IMG/VR virus record: IMGVR_UViG_3300017991_000132
Span: 1 to 55,546 of that record
Origin: a virus
Direction: 5' to 3' (one strand)
Length of the DNA stretch: 55,546 bases
The notes under the pieces are model-generated. The model did not search any database. It saw only the letters and a list, made by a program, of their open reading frames with translations, and had not been told where the DNA came from. Shown here one piece after another: positions 22,482 to 31,003 of this stretch (position 1 is its first letter; each line of letters opens with the position of its first letter). Position numbers and translations under genes: made by a program.

Positions 22482-22955
22482 CTACTTTCCTACTACTTTT
22501 GGTCGGATGAAGGTTCCTACGAAATCCAGGAACTGGTCCCGATCTGTAGATTCATACAGGTCCACGATGTCACTACTCTTAACCCACTTCGGCGCGTTGA
22601 TGCCGACCTTGCTACCGAACGACTTCCGAACGTGGTCCAGCAAATTGGGTTCCATGATTGCCGCCAACGGAATGAACAGTTCGTCAGGAGCCATTCTACG
22701 CTTGCCGCCACCACGGTCCCGCATTGCTTCTATGTCATCTCTCTCCCATAGTACCCCCAAAGCCTTCTTGAGATCTCTAAACCTCTCCTCCTCTACCAGC
22801 GTCTGCCAGTAGTCCATGAACAACAAGGCGGTCTTGTTCTTCCACAAATCCTTCGCTTTGGACTCCGTCGGAAGAACGCCTGCTCGCGCTATGACTCGTC
22901 CCCAGACTGCGAGTTCGTCGTCGTCTCTACTTCTTGGGATGGCATGGCTAAAGGG
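22482..22955 (-). CDS. Frameshift extension of the tail assembly chaperone
   Basis: This reading frame has no good start: its first candidate is a TTG at 22847 without a Shine-Dalgarno. The frame is open further up, past the stop of 22889-24154, to the slippery site CCCTTTA at 22955-22949. From there it reads PFSHAIPRSRDDDELAVWGR and then VIARAGVLPTESKAKDLWKN, continuing as a normal acidic helical protein ending FIRPKVVGK. It is therefore best read as the -1 frameshift extension, giving a long form of the upstream protein, as with gpG/gpGT of lambda. It lies directly before the tape measure gene, the usual place for this arrangement. Confidence 0.8.
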   Translation of the reverse strand, partial: PFSHAIPRSRDDDELAVWGRVIARAGVLPTESKAKDLWKNKTALLFMDYWQTLVEEERFRDLKKALGVLWERDDIEAMRDRGGGKRRMAPDELFIPLAAIMEPNLLDHVRKSFGSKVGINAPKWVKSSDIVDLYESTDRDQFLDFVGTFIRPKVVGK

Positions 22956-24154
22956 TAGAGAGTCGCCTTATCCATCTGGCGGTCCTTCATCACCTCCCGT
23001 TTCTTATCAAACAACAAAGGCAGCTCTTCGTACGGGCCGAACTCTTCCTCCAGGAATTCGCTAAACCTCTCCGCACAAAGTAACCGGAGGTCTGTGGGCA
23101 TATCAAATGGATCCAGTTGCGCGCCACAAGAAAAACATTCTTTCTCATCTACACTAACCTGCACACCACACGTACAGAACTTGCGGAAGATGTTTACGGA
23201 GATTGTCTTTGCGTCTACCACTTCCCCCTTTTCAGCAGCACGACTGATCGTGTGCTCTTCCACCAAGGGAATACTCAAAAATTCGTAGATGGGTACACCG
23301 TCCACTCCCACCAATCCCGCTGACACCATCAACGCCGCAGCATTGATTCCCTCGTCTCGCAGGTTCAACGCAACCCAGTTGTCCAACCGCCCGTTCGTTG
23401 GCGCGAAATGCCACTTCACCCCAGCCCATTCCACAGCCGCTGGTTTGATCTGAGCCAACCCCAGATTGGCCTTCAACTTCGCCAGCGCTGGGTGCTCCTT
23501 CTTTTTCGGGACCACACGCTCCAACGTGTACCCCTCTGCGATGTTCTCCGCTACCTGCCGCGCCTCCGCTGCACCTCCGTAGTCACCTCGATTGCGCAGC
23601 TCCACCTCCTGGTCCAGAAGCTGCCGAAGCATCTCGGCACTGTTCTCAAACAGCGCCTGCTGCGCCGCTGATGCAGCAGCAGTAGGTTGCGCAGCAGCAG
23701 GAGCTTGCTGTGGCGCTCCCTCCTGCACCTGCTGGTACGCCTGGGCTTCACCAGGAGGAGGCCCCGCAGGTGACTGCCGCAAGTAATCCGGCATCATCTC
23801 CTCAGCTTTGCTTTGAGCTGCCGGATTCGCCGCCGGTCCCCTTTGCTGAGCTCCCCTCTGCATCTCGGGCTTCTTCCCATCCTTGTCCGTCATACTAGGC
23901 TCGAACATCGGCACACCCTCACCAGCCTGCATCCGATGCGCCCGTTCGAGATCTTCGTTCGATACGGGGCGCACCCGACGCCCCATCATCTGCTGGACGG
24001 GAGCGTTCGCCACAAACCCCGAAGGGTCATCCACGATGTTCCCCGAGTCTTCCGTAAGCCCCAGATCCTCCTCCACCGCTCCCGTTTCTCCCGAAGGAGT
24101 ATCCGGACCTTCAGGTGGTCCACCGCTGTTGATGCCTGTTTTCTGCGTTCCCAT
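22889..24154 (-). CDS. Tail assembly chaperone, short form (probable), 421 aa
   Basis: Starts MGTQKTGINSGGPPEGPDTP after AAAGG. Residues 1-165 are disordered and rich in P, Q, A and G. A helical segment (ENSAEMLRQLLDQEVELRNRGDYGGAAEARQ) is followed by a globular domain from about 230. That domain has a zinc-ribbon-like CTCGVQVSVDEKECFSCG near 340. The C-terminal region (DLRLLCAERFSEFLEEEFGPYEELPLLFD) is chaperone-like. The frameshift site near codon 400 joins it to the next frame. It is longer than common gpG-type chaperones because of the N-terminal extension. Assignment rests on the slippery site and on its place before the tape measure gene. Confidence 0.75.
   Translation of the reverse strand: MGTQKTGINSGGPPEGPDTPSGETGAVEEDLGLTEDSGNIVDDPSGFVANAPVQQMMGRRVRPVSNEDLERAHRMQAGEGVPMFEPSMTDKDGKKPEMQRGAQQRGPAANPAAQSKAEEMMPDYLRQSPAGPPPGEAQAYQQVQEGAPQQAPAAAQPTAAASAAQQALFENSAEMLRQLLDQEVELRNRGDYGGAAEARQVAENIAEGYTLERVVPKKKEHPALAKLKANLGLAQIKPAAVEWAGVKWHFAPTNGRLDNWVALNLRDEGINAAALMVSAGLVGVDGVPIYEFLSIPLVEEHTISRAAEKGEVVDAKTISVNIFRKFCTCGVQVSVDEKECFSCGAQLDPFDMPTDLRLLCAERFSEFLEEEFGPYEELPLLFDKKREVMKDRQMDKATLYPLAMPSQEVETTTNSQSGDES
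22949..22955 (-). promoter_or_regulatory. -1 ribosomal frameshift site C-CCT-TTA
   Basis: The heptamer fits X-XXY-YYZ in the frame of 22889-24154 (CCT TTA, P and L about 20 codons before the stop). Slipping back one base gives CCC TTT and enters the frame of the 22482 ORF. The receiving frame is closed by TAA about 20 bases upstream, so the overlap is short and this is the only such heptamer I find in it. Confidence 0.8.
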
Positions 24155-24168
24155 CTGTTAGCCTTTCT

Positions 24169-25320
24169 TTACGCTGCCAGGAAATCCCATCTGCCAATGC
24201 CCCGGCCCCACTTGCGCGTGATCGCGTGTGGCACCAAAGGACAGTAGTAGTGAGACCCCTCTCGTTTAGCTGGTTGGACAGGGTGTGTTTGATTCAAAAT
24301 ATCAGCCCACTCAGATTGTTCCGATTTCACGTACGGGTGGAGCTCCACAAATTTGTCTACGTCCAAACATGGTTTATTGTTTTCCCCTTGAACGCGCATG
24401 ATCGATTCGTGGATACCCAGCAGGCACATGTTGTCGATTACTGTGTACGCTCCGAATATCAAGTAGAAGGCGTAACCCAGCGCTGGGTGTAAACACTCCC
24501 TGATTACAGACTCCGGAAGCCTACGCCCGCTATGAGAAATTACGGGAAACTTGGCTACCCCTACTACAACATCTTCCCCCAACAAACCCTCGCGAGGCTT
24601 CTGCAACCGAGTCAGTAAATCGAAGCTCTCCTCCAAATCACTATCCACCGCCTTCTCCGTCGCCTCCGCAAGCTGCTTCTCCGTTACACGCCACCCCCGC
24701 TTCTGTGCTTTCTCAAGGAAAGGCGCAAGCGCTGTGTCCTCCTCTGTGTGGAAGAGCGCACGCGGAGAGGCAGCAATGATGTTGGGGTTGGTAGGAAGGG
24801 TGACAGCGGCAGCAATCTTCGTGTAGGGAATGAGCTTGAAGCGCGCTGCTTCTGTATCAGTAACGACACGCTGCAGCCGGTTCTGTATGAGAGCTACCCG
24901 GCTGGTGATGCTGCCACGGGCAAAGACTGCCAGAGAATCCACCACCTGCAAAATTTCGTCCGCTGTACGCGCCAGGTCTTGCAGCATTCCAGCTGCTTCG
25001 TGGTCACTCGTCTCTTTCTTCGCTCCCTGCTGAAAACAAATGGAGGCACTCTCGAGCTTTGATTGCAAAACGTGCGCCCGGCGAGTGATGGTTTGTGGAA
25101 GGTGCTTGCCAGCTTGGATGTGCTTCCGCGTTCTCTCAAACGATAAGAAATTTAATAACTCTTCCGCAGTATTTGCAGCGTCCAATACAAGCTGGAGCAC
25201 ACCCTCCACCACTTGAGCTGTGCGCACGCGTCGCAGAGAGCTCCTAGTTGGTTGAGTAGTTTTGTGGTAGTCCTTGAATTTATAAGAGGTTGTGGGTGTT
25301 CGAGATCTCGTTGTTCGCAT
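24169..25320 (-). CDS. Hypothetical protein in tail region, 383 aa
   Basis: Not recognised. It begins MRTTRSRTPTTSYKFKDYHK. The N-terminal half is helical with regular spacing (residues 35-165). The C-terminal half appears globular, with a hydrophobic stretch LGYAFYLIFGAYTVIDNMCLLG around 285-306 that could be buried rather than membrane. Place between the tube and chaperone genes suggests a structural or assembly role. The ribosome-binding site is poor (GGAAG far from the ATG at 25320), so the start is uncertain. Confidence 0.75.
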   Translation of the reverse strand: MRTTRSRTPTTSYKFKDYHKTTQPTRSSLRRVRTAQVVEGVLQLVLDAANTAEELLNFLSFERTRKHIQAGKHLPQTITRRAHVLQSKLESASICFQQGAKKETSDHEAAGMLQDLARTADEILQVVDSLAVFARGSITSRVALIQNRLQRVVTDTEAARFKLIPYTKIAAAVTLPTNPNIIAASPRALFHTEEDTALAPFLEKAQKRGWRVTEKQLAEATEKAVDSDLEESFDLLTRLQKPREGLLGEDVVVGVAKFPVISHSGRRLPESVIRECLHPALGYAFYLIFGAYTVIDNMCLLGIHESIMRVQGENNKPCLDVDKFVELHPYVKSEQSEWADILNQTHPVQPAKREGSHYYCPLVPHAITRKWGRGIGRWDFLAA

Positions 25321-25535
25321 TAGCCGCCCGCTTCCTTGATAAACTTGACAGCGTCATGTTTATTTTACAATGGATCTACTGATTTTGAGTGATAGCTTCA
25401 GAGAACCAGTGAAAGTTTAGCAGATCTGCCCCCAGATCCGCAACCCAAACAACACAATATTTTTGACGAAAGGTAGACCAGACTACAAGGATATGCAGTC
25501 CACCTGTAGAATTACAGGAAAGAGGAGGAGCTCAG
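25321..25535. other. Intergenic gap in tail operon
   Basis: No gene over 25 codons is convincing. On the minus strand it holds two hairpins: CCTGTA-ATTC-TACAGG soon after the tube gene's stop, and GATCTG-GGGG-CAGATC in the middle. Neither has a T-tract. They might attenuate or process the tail transcript. A TTGACA on the plus strand (25344-25349) has no suitable -10 and no gene after it. Confidence 0.5.
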
Positions 25536-26078
25536 CTAGGCGATGATCTGCCGCGCGACGTAGTTGAATTGGAAGTTCGCGATGACCCTCGCGTTCCCTC
25601 CAGCCTCGTAAGCTGTTTCGTTACGGTCGGTTAGCCAGCAGCCACGGTACACCCAGATGCGGTACTCGCTAACACCGCGCCACCAGAACTCGTGCGCGGT
25701 GAAGGGATGCGTCTGCTCGATGAGGTCGTTCAGCTGACCCTGGCCCTTCAGACCCAGCTGAATATCGATCTCCTTGTCCCACATCTCGGCCACAGTCGCC
25801 GCGATGGTCAAGCCCTCCCACCGACCAGGCACGTAATCCACCGGCTTGCCCCACGTGAGGTCACTGAGCTCGTAGACGTGCTCACCACCACGTGCCCAGG
25901 CACCCGACGTGTCCCAGCTTTGGATACGCCCAATCACGTTCCCGTCCACAGCAATCGAAATACCGTGGTACGTTTTGCTCGTTGGAGCATGCTCATGACT
26001 GTAGTCGAGCGGTGCAGACTCTTGACCGTACGGGTTCCCAGCATAAGGTTCGTAGTTTAGTTCCGCCGGTGCTGGCAT
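25536..26078 (-). CDS. Tail tube protein, 180 aa
   Basis: Starts MPAPAELNYEPYAGNPYGQE after AAGGAT. The fold reads as a contractile-tail tube protein: a beta-rich body with IAVDGNVIGRIQSWDTSGAWARGG, YELSDLTWGKPVDYVPGRWEG and the C-terminal strand-rich RVIANFQFNYVARQ. Tube proteins of T4-like and jumbo phages are 160-290 residues and stack as hexameric rings inside the sheath. Its place close to the sheath and tape measure genes supports this. A single long insertion relative to short tubes is not obvious. Confidence 0.82.
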   Translation of the reverse strand: MPAPAELNYEPYAGNPYGQESAPLDYSHEHAPTSKTYHGISIAVDGNVIGRIQSWDTSGAWARGGEHVYELSDLTWGKPVDYVPGRWEGLTIAATVAEMWDKEIDIQLGLKGQGQLNDLIEQTHPFTAHEFWWRGVSEYRIWVYRGCWLTDRNETAYEAGGNARVIANFQFNYVARQIIA

Positions 26079-26098
26079 GAATCACATCCTTCCAAGGA

Positions 26099-26449
26099 TT
26101 ACTGCAACGCTTCGAGGACCTTCGCCAGGTCAGGCAATGCAGCTTTGGCGTTTCCCAATTTCTTAGTAGTGGCCGCGCTCTCACTCCAAGCGGCAATCCG
26201 CAACACACTACGTAGCTTGAGCTCCTTGCTCGAGTCCTGCTCCGTCCCCGCGAGCGCCAGGGCAATCTCCCGTACCAGAGTACCGTTCGGACCCTCCGGT
26301 AGCTCCTTCACACCAAGGTACGTGCACGCCAACCTGACACCGTGTTCAGACAGCTCTTCACCCAACTTGATGGCATCCTCGTGATGACCAGCCAAAGCAA
26401 GCTTGCGCTGGATGGCCTTCAACTCTCTGTAGGCAACAGCTTTCTGCAT
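26099..26449 (-). CDS. Hypothetical protein in tail operon, 116 aa
   Basis: Not recognised. It begins MQKAVAYRELKAIQRKLALAG and is helical throughout, with leucine and alanine in repeating positions. It lies between the tube gene and 26461-26898 with gaps of 11-20 bases. The ribosome-binding site is weak (GAG). A small assembly or completion role is possible. Confidence 0.75.
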   Translation of the reverse strand: MQKAVAYRELKAIQRKLALAGHHEDAIKLGEELSEHGVRLACTYLGVKELPEGPNGTLVREIALALAGTEQDSSKELKLRSVLRIAAWSESAATTKKLGNAKAALPDLAKVLEALQ

Positions 26450-26460
26450 AGCAAATCTCG

Positions 26461-26898
26461 TTAGACTGTCGTCGCTTTGATGATTTCCTGGCCAGCGGGC
26501 AGTTGCACACTTACCTCAGTTTGTCCGAACAATATAAATCTAACTATTTTTTCTTCCACCAAATCCAGGTTCTCCACAGAAACGACATGCCTCGTCGCCG
26601 CTGTAGTATCCAAATCGATCTGCGGTGTGAAATCATAGTCCCGCAAAGCAGGAGAAGGAACGTCCTCGTCTACCACAGTGTACTGGTACGTACCGCTGTA
26701 AAGAGGATTGTCTCCGAAGCCCAGGTCGAGAACGTGAACGATCGTTAGATGCACACTCGACCCACTCGAATTGTACAAACGAATCAACGGGTCGAAAATG
26801 AACTTCGCCGTTTGCATTTCATCTTCGACGGTAAACGAGATGGTCTCGCCAGGGTCGAGCCGGTACGGCCACAAAAATTTAACGGGAACCAAGCTCAT
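26461..26898 (-). CDS. Hypothetical beta-rich tail protein, 145 aa
   Basis: Not recognised by name. It starts MSLVPVKFLWPYRLDPGETI after AGAGGCG. Its sequence alternates in the manner of a beta-sandwich (GETISFTVEDEMQTAKFIFDPLIRLYNSSGSS; VSVENLDLVEEKIVRFILFGQTEVSVQLP). Proteins like this next to the sheath are often tail terminator, adaptor or decoration proteins; the sequence does not decide between them. Confidence 0.75.
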   Translation of the reverse strand: MSLVPVKFLWPYRLDPGETISFTVEDEMQTAKFIFDPLIRLYNSSGSSVHLTIVHVLDLGFGDNPLYSGTYQYTVVDEDVPSPALRDYDFTPQIDLDTTAATRHVVSVENLDLVEEKIVRFILFGQTEVSVQLPAGQEIIKATTV

Positions 26899-26908
26899 AG
26901 TTTCGCCT

Positions 26909-27322
26909 CTAGTCAGGGTGCCTTTCGCGCCCTTCCTCGTCCCAGGTGTTCGCGTGGTCCTTCACAGGCTTCCCAGACAACATCGGATTCGTCGCAATGT
27001 CGTGGTAGGGAAGCTCGTCACTCACCGATACCTCGTTCTCCGTGTATCCCGTACGACCGTCCTGGAGCTCCACCTCAAAACGAACTCGTAGATGGTTCTG
27101 CAAAGGAGGATGGATGAAAAATATCCAGTACCCCTCTTCACCCTCGTTGTAGTCCCGCTCCTCGAGCTCCTTCGTCAAAATGGCTTCGCCACCCTTAGTC
27201 AAAGAAACCAGACCAGACTCCAACATCCGATGAAGAGAGGTACCGTCCTCCTCCTGAAGCACAGCCGCCACCTGCACCATGTCCTGCGTGCCGTGGTACG
27301 TCGCTATCGCCTCAATTACCAA
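26909..27322 (-). CDS. Hypothetical tail-region protein, 137 aa
   Basis: Not recognised. The start is a TTG at 27322, three bases after the sheath gene's TAG, with GAGG just upstream, so it depends on coupling to the sheath. The protein is beta-rich in the middle (EGYWIFFIHPPLQNHLRVRFEVELQDG) and ends in a charged tail (DHANTWDEEGRERHPD). Confidence 0.72.
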   Translation of the reverse strand: MVIEAIATYHGTQDMVQVAAVLQEEDGTSLHRMLESGLVSLTKGGEAILTKELEERDYNEGEEGYWIFFIHPPLQNHLRVRFEVELQDGRTGYTENEVSVSDELPYHDIATNPMLSGKPVKDHANTWDEEGRERHPD

Positions 27323-27325
27323 CTA

Positions 27326-30300
27326 CTACGCCTCGTCCTGACGCGCGTCCCAGAACTTCGTGTCCACCGAGAACAGACCGTACAGCCGCTTGATCGGATA
27401 CCGGATGTTGTACCAGTACCCGAAGTGGTACAGCGTTCGGTCCTGCTCATCCACAAACACGTAAATGTCCGTCGCAGGATTGATCGGCCGCGGAGCTGGC
27501 GGGTCCAGCTCGTCCCCGTAACGCGAAATAACCTTCGAAGAAACTATCTGCGAAAGGTCGTCCGCCAGGAAAGACCGCACAATCGCTACACCCGCTGCAG
27601 CACTCGGAGGTACAATGGCTACCAGAGCTTCGTCCATGTCGCGCGCAATCTTGCGCGTTACATAGATCTTCTGGTTCATCGCACTGATTTCCTTCAAGTC
27701 CTGCGGCGACGGCGTCACCGTCGTAGACTGCTCGAATCGGAACAGCCCACCACCCACAGACGAGCAGTACAGAATCAACGAGCTCCCCAGGATAATCTCC
27801 TCCTGCTCGTTCCACGTCTGCATGTCGTCGAACGCCGGTACATCCTTCCGCAACAACGTAGTCGAGGGAGCCCGGAACGCCGCGTTGTACGCCGCAGCGT
27901 ACGCCGCCAAGAACGACCCGTCCAACGTCACCGTCGTCACCGTACCATCGTCCAGAATCACCGTCCGGTCCACCGAAGTGTTCCCCAGCAGAACGATGTG
28001 ACCCCGACCAGGGTTGTCCCCGCTGAACTGCAGCGTCTTCGTCGCCAGATAAACTAGCGTGTCCGGAGTGTCCGAATCACCCAACGGAGTTCCAATCGGC
28101 ACACCCTGCCACAGCATTCGTTCCGCGTTCTCAAACGGGTCCGCCATCCGCTCGATAGATGCCTTCGCCTCCGCCAGCGCCGGATAGAAGTTCACCACTA
28201 CCAGATCGGTGATGTCCTTCACCGTCTCCGTAGCCTGGATGGCCCGACGGAAGTCCGCCGTCGTGAACACCCGGTTGCCCGCAGCATCCCGCACCTGACA
28301 GAAGTACGCGCCGAAGAAACTCGTGTCGAACGCGATGTCCCCAGCTATCCAGATGAAGTTGTCCGTCGCCTTCGGACCCAACCCACGCTCCATGTCCTCA
28401 CGTGTGAGGTAACGCGTGGGAGTCTCGTACTCGCTCGTCAACCGAAGCCGCTGAGCGCTCACGTAGTAAATGTTCCCCGGGTCCGGTTCCCTACCTCGAT
28501 GCTCGTACTTCACCTCTACATCTACACCCGGATCACCAGACAGCATCAGGTACGAAGTGTTCTCCCCAGCATCCTGAACGATGGTGTAGGACAACAACGT
28601 CCCATCTGTAGCCTTCTTGACCCAGATCACCGATTCCGGAGTATCACTGAGAATAACGTACCAACTCGTGGGCACCCCGGTAACTTGACCCATCGGGTCC
28701 TGGTACACCTCATCCGCCGGAATAGTTTCCGTTGCCCGCGTTCTCAGCGACCAGTCTACCAAGTCCTCATTCACCGTAGTGAAATTGAACTTGTCGTTGG
28801 TGGCAAATTGGTTTGTCGTGTCCGTCGTCGGGAAATTTCGCACGGACAAATCAATGTTGTCCGACATGCTCACGTACGGGTCCGCAGCCGCCACCGTGAA
28901 ACTACCGAAGCTCCCCTCGTACGTATTCGTGTACCACGCTACCACCATCGAGGTAGCTGGGCCCGGCGTCGGCGTAAGTGCCCCCACCGTCAACGAGTAC
29001 AGCCGGTCGTCCTTCGCTGTGTAGTCCTTCCGAGCCGCCCGCGCCACGAACGTCCAGGTGTCGCCCTCAACGAAGTTGAATGCCTGGCGATGCCGTGCGT
29101 ACTTCGCCGCGAAGTCGTTCAGGAAGTTAATCGCACTGGTGAGGTCCGTGATAGTGATGTCGTCCAGCACGAAAACATCGTCAATCGGAATGTGCATCAC
29201 TGCGTCACTGATGTGAGCCGTGTACAACGTTTGGAGCTCTACGCAAGCTGCCAGAAGCTCCGTCAAGTTGGTCGGAGCAGCTACTGTAGTCTGGTGCTGG
29301 CTCGTTGCCGGTACACCGCCAGAGTGGAATACAGGAGGTCCGGGGTTACTGTCGTTGTCGTGTGCATCGTACTGCGTCTGCGCATCCGCACACAACGCCA
29401 GTGCGGTAGCCAGGTCCGCTGCAGTACCAGCTGTGATAACATTCACAGCATCCACTGCAACGTGGCCCGCACCCAGATTGAAATCAACGTAAATTCCATC
29501 CTCGAGATGAATGCCCGTCAACGGGTACTGCGCTACGTTGTTCTCCCGAATCTGAATGAGCCCCTCGGTGTACGGGTCCTCATCCCACGCCGACCACACT
29601 ACGTTGAACTCGCGGTTACCCGAAGGACCATCACCCTGCGGACCGGGACCAGACGGGTAGTACACCTGCAGCTTGTAGTGACGATCGTATTCGCCTGTGT
29701 AATTCGTGGAATCGTTGAGCGTGATCTCTCCCGACCCACTAGCTGCAGCCGCCGTCAGATGGTTGAGCCCCTCAGCAGGCTCCGACACCTCCGAGAACTG
29801 ATTGTCGTTGTCGTGCGCACTCGAGAGCTCGATGAGCCCGGGACCGAAGCTGTCCCAAGTGAACACGTCGTCCGTGTTGTAGTCGCCTGGTGTGAAATCG
29901 AAAACCAGCACTATGTCGTCGCTGAACCCGTAGTTCACTGCTGTAGACAGCGTGATAGTGTCGGTGAATGGTGCAACACCGGGCCGGGTAGCCGTGAATT
30001 GGTAAGAACGGCCTGCAGGCAGGGCGGCGGTGCCAACAAACGAAGAGTGCTCTGGCACCTTGTTGACTTGGCTATTTCCACCCGAAAGTGGAGTGACCAC
30101 GAGCTCAAAGGTAGCGTCCACCCCTGCATTGAATGCACGGCAGTACAGCGTGTACTGCATCGAGTAATCACGCGAGTACGCGGAGGTGCTGTCGTGTGAC
30201 ACGAGCCCCACACCAGTACCAGCACTCTTTGCGACGATGGTGTTGCGTCCCGTCAGCTGCGAGTTGTTCGGGTCCGAGATCAGGGCGTCGGGGTCCCCGC

Positions 30301-30856
30301 CAATCACGTCACCCAAAATCTCCGTGACGACACGATAGTCCGTGAACTCTTTATAGAGATCCTGACCTTCCGTGTCCCCCACCAGCATCATCTGGCGAAG
30401 CTGGTCGAAGTTCAACGGGTCCTTGATGTCGTCGCGCTCTACGCTCTGATAATCGATCAGATACGTCGCGTGCTTGTCGAACTTCGTCAGCTGAATCTCC
30501 ACCCGGTCCCACACACCAGAACCCGGTACCGACTCCCGGAATGCCCACTTGTCCGTTGGCACTACCTCTTTGTTCTGCTTGTACAGCGTGGTCACGATTT
30601 CCTGATCGTTCAACGCCGCGTACGGCAGCACAGCTTGATAGGGAGGAGTCAGAGAAAAAGACAGCTGCTGGTTCTCTACGTACGACCGACGATGCGGTAC
30701 GTTCACCTCGAGCTTCAACCGGCTACCCACACCCACGTAACAAGGATACCGCGGGTTGCCAGGGTCGGTAGAGGGCCGCGGAATCGCTACGTAGCCAATG
30801 TACGCGCCCGGTCGTACCCACCGACTATTTGTTAGACGGAAGTCGCCAATCGCCAT
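27326..30856 (-). CDS. Tail sheath protein, unusually large, 1176 aa
   Basis: The C-terminal 450 residues carry the contractile sheath pattern: an N-to-C arrangement with DNFIWIAGDIAFDTSFF, MERGLGPK, ALVAIVPPSAAAGVAIVRSFLADDLSQI and a final FVDEQDRTLYHFGYWYNIRYPIKRLYGLFSV, which would form the handshake strands linking sheath rings. Myovirus sheaths are commonly 380-700 residues. This one carries about 500 extra residues between the N-terminal segment (RWVRPGAYIGYVAIPRPSTDPG) and the core. The insert is beta-rich, with repeated LTxxxNFLNDFAxxYxxH-type lines and DNDNQF/DNDSNPGP, and probably folds as outward-facing domains. AAGGAGATCGATC gives a strong start at 30856. Confidence 0.85.
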   Translation of the reverse strand: MAIGDFRLTNSRWVRPGAYIGYVAIPRPSTDPGNPRYPCYVGVGSRLKLEVNVPHRRSYVENQQLSFSLTPPYQAVLPYAALNDQEIVTTLYKQNKEVVPTDKWAFRESVPGSGVWDRVEIQLTKFDKHATYLIDYQSVERDDIKDPLNFDQLRQMMLVGDTEGQDLYKEFTDYRVVTEILGDVIGGDPDALISDPNNSQLTGRNTIVAKSAGTGVGLVSHDSTSAYSRDYSMQYTLYCRAFNAGVDATFELVVTPLSGGNSQVNKVPEHSSFVGTAALPAGRSYQFTATRPGVAPFTDTITLSTAVNYGFSDDIVLVFDFTPGDYNTDDVFTWDSFGPGLIELSSAHDNDNQFSEVSEPAEGLNHLTAAAASGSGEITLNDSTNYTGEYDRHYKLQVYYPSGPGPQGDGPSGNREFNVVWSAWDEDPYTEGLIQIRENNVAQYPLTGIHLEDGIYVDFNLGAGHVAVDAVNVITAGTAADLATALALCADAQTQYDAHDNDSNPGPPVFHSGGVPATSQHQTTVAAPTNLTELLAACVELQTLYTAHISDAVMHIPIDDVFVLDDITITDLTSAINFLNDFAAKYARHRQAFNFVEGDTWTFVARAARKDYTAKDDRLYSLTVGALTPTPGPATSMVVAWYTNTYEGSFGSFTVAAADPYVSMSDNIDLSVRNFPTTDTTNQFATNDKFNFTTVNEDLVDWSLRTRATETIPADEVYQDPMGQVTGVPTSWYVILSDTPESVIWVKKATDGTLLSYTIVQDAGENTSYLMLSGDPGVDVEVKYEHRGREPDPGNIYYVSAQRLRLTSEYETPTRYLTREDMERGLGPKATDNFIWIAGDIAFDTSFFGAYFCQVRDAAGNRVFTTADFRRAIQATETVKDITDLVVVNFYPALAEAKASIERMADPFENAERMLWQGVPIGTPLGDSDTPDTLVYLATKTLQFSGDNPGRGHIVLLGNTSVDRTVILDDGTVTTVTLDGSFLAAYAAAYNAAFRAPSTTLLRKDVPAFDDMQTWNEQEEIILGSSLILYCSSVGGGLFRFEQSTTVTPSPQDLKEISAMNQKIYVTRKIARDMDEALVAIVPPSAAAGVAIVRSFLADDLSQIVSSKVISRYGDELDPPAPRPINPATDIYVFVDEQDRTLYHFGYWYNIRYPIKRLYGLFSVDTKFWDARQDEA

Positions 30857-30876
30857 GATCGATCTCCTTCAGATTT

Positions 30877-30987
30877 TTACTTCTTCTGACGCAAAGCTGT
30901 TTCAGGTCTGCGTGGCTGGAAGTTGTAGAAGTACAACTTGGACCGCTTGTCCAACATAGAATAACTAGTTTGCACCATCAGAAACAC
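30877..30987 (-). CDS. Possible small protein, 36 aa
   Basis: A short frame fills the gap between 31004-32017 and the sheath gene. From a GTG at 30987 with AGG seven bases before it, it reads MFLMVQTSYSMLDKRSKLYF, then a basic tail ending RQKK. Other in-frame starts are ATGs at 30978 and 30957. Codon use looks like that of its neighbours, and the sequence also contains a perfect AAGTTGTA-CTTC-TACAACTT hairpin, so an RNA signal rather than a gene is the alternative. Confidence 0.4.
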   Translation of the reverse strand: MFLMVQTSYSMLDKRSKLYFYNFQPRRPETALRQKK

Positions 30988-31003
30988 CGCATTACCTAGA
31001 TAT

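Noticed and set aside
25344-25372. Plus-strand TTGACA as a promoter for rightward transcription
   Set aside because: There is no -10 at the right distance and no plus-strand gene for many kilobases.
28499-30199. 566-codon reading frame on the plus strand, and similar long plus-strand frames at 3059-4375, 3646-5199, 14229-15536 and 38258-39724
   Set aside because: All lie opposite genes with recognisable domains or clear ribosome-binding sites. Their products are low-complexity, arginine- or histidine-rich and lack Shine-Dalgarno sites. They are shadows of codon bias.
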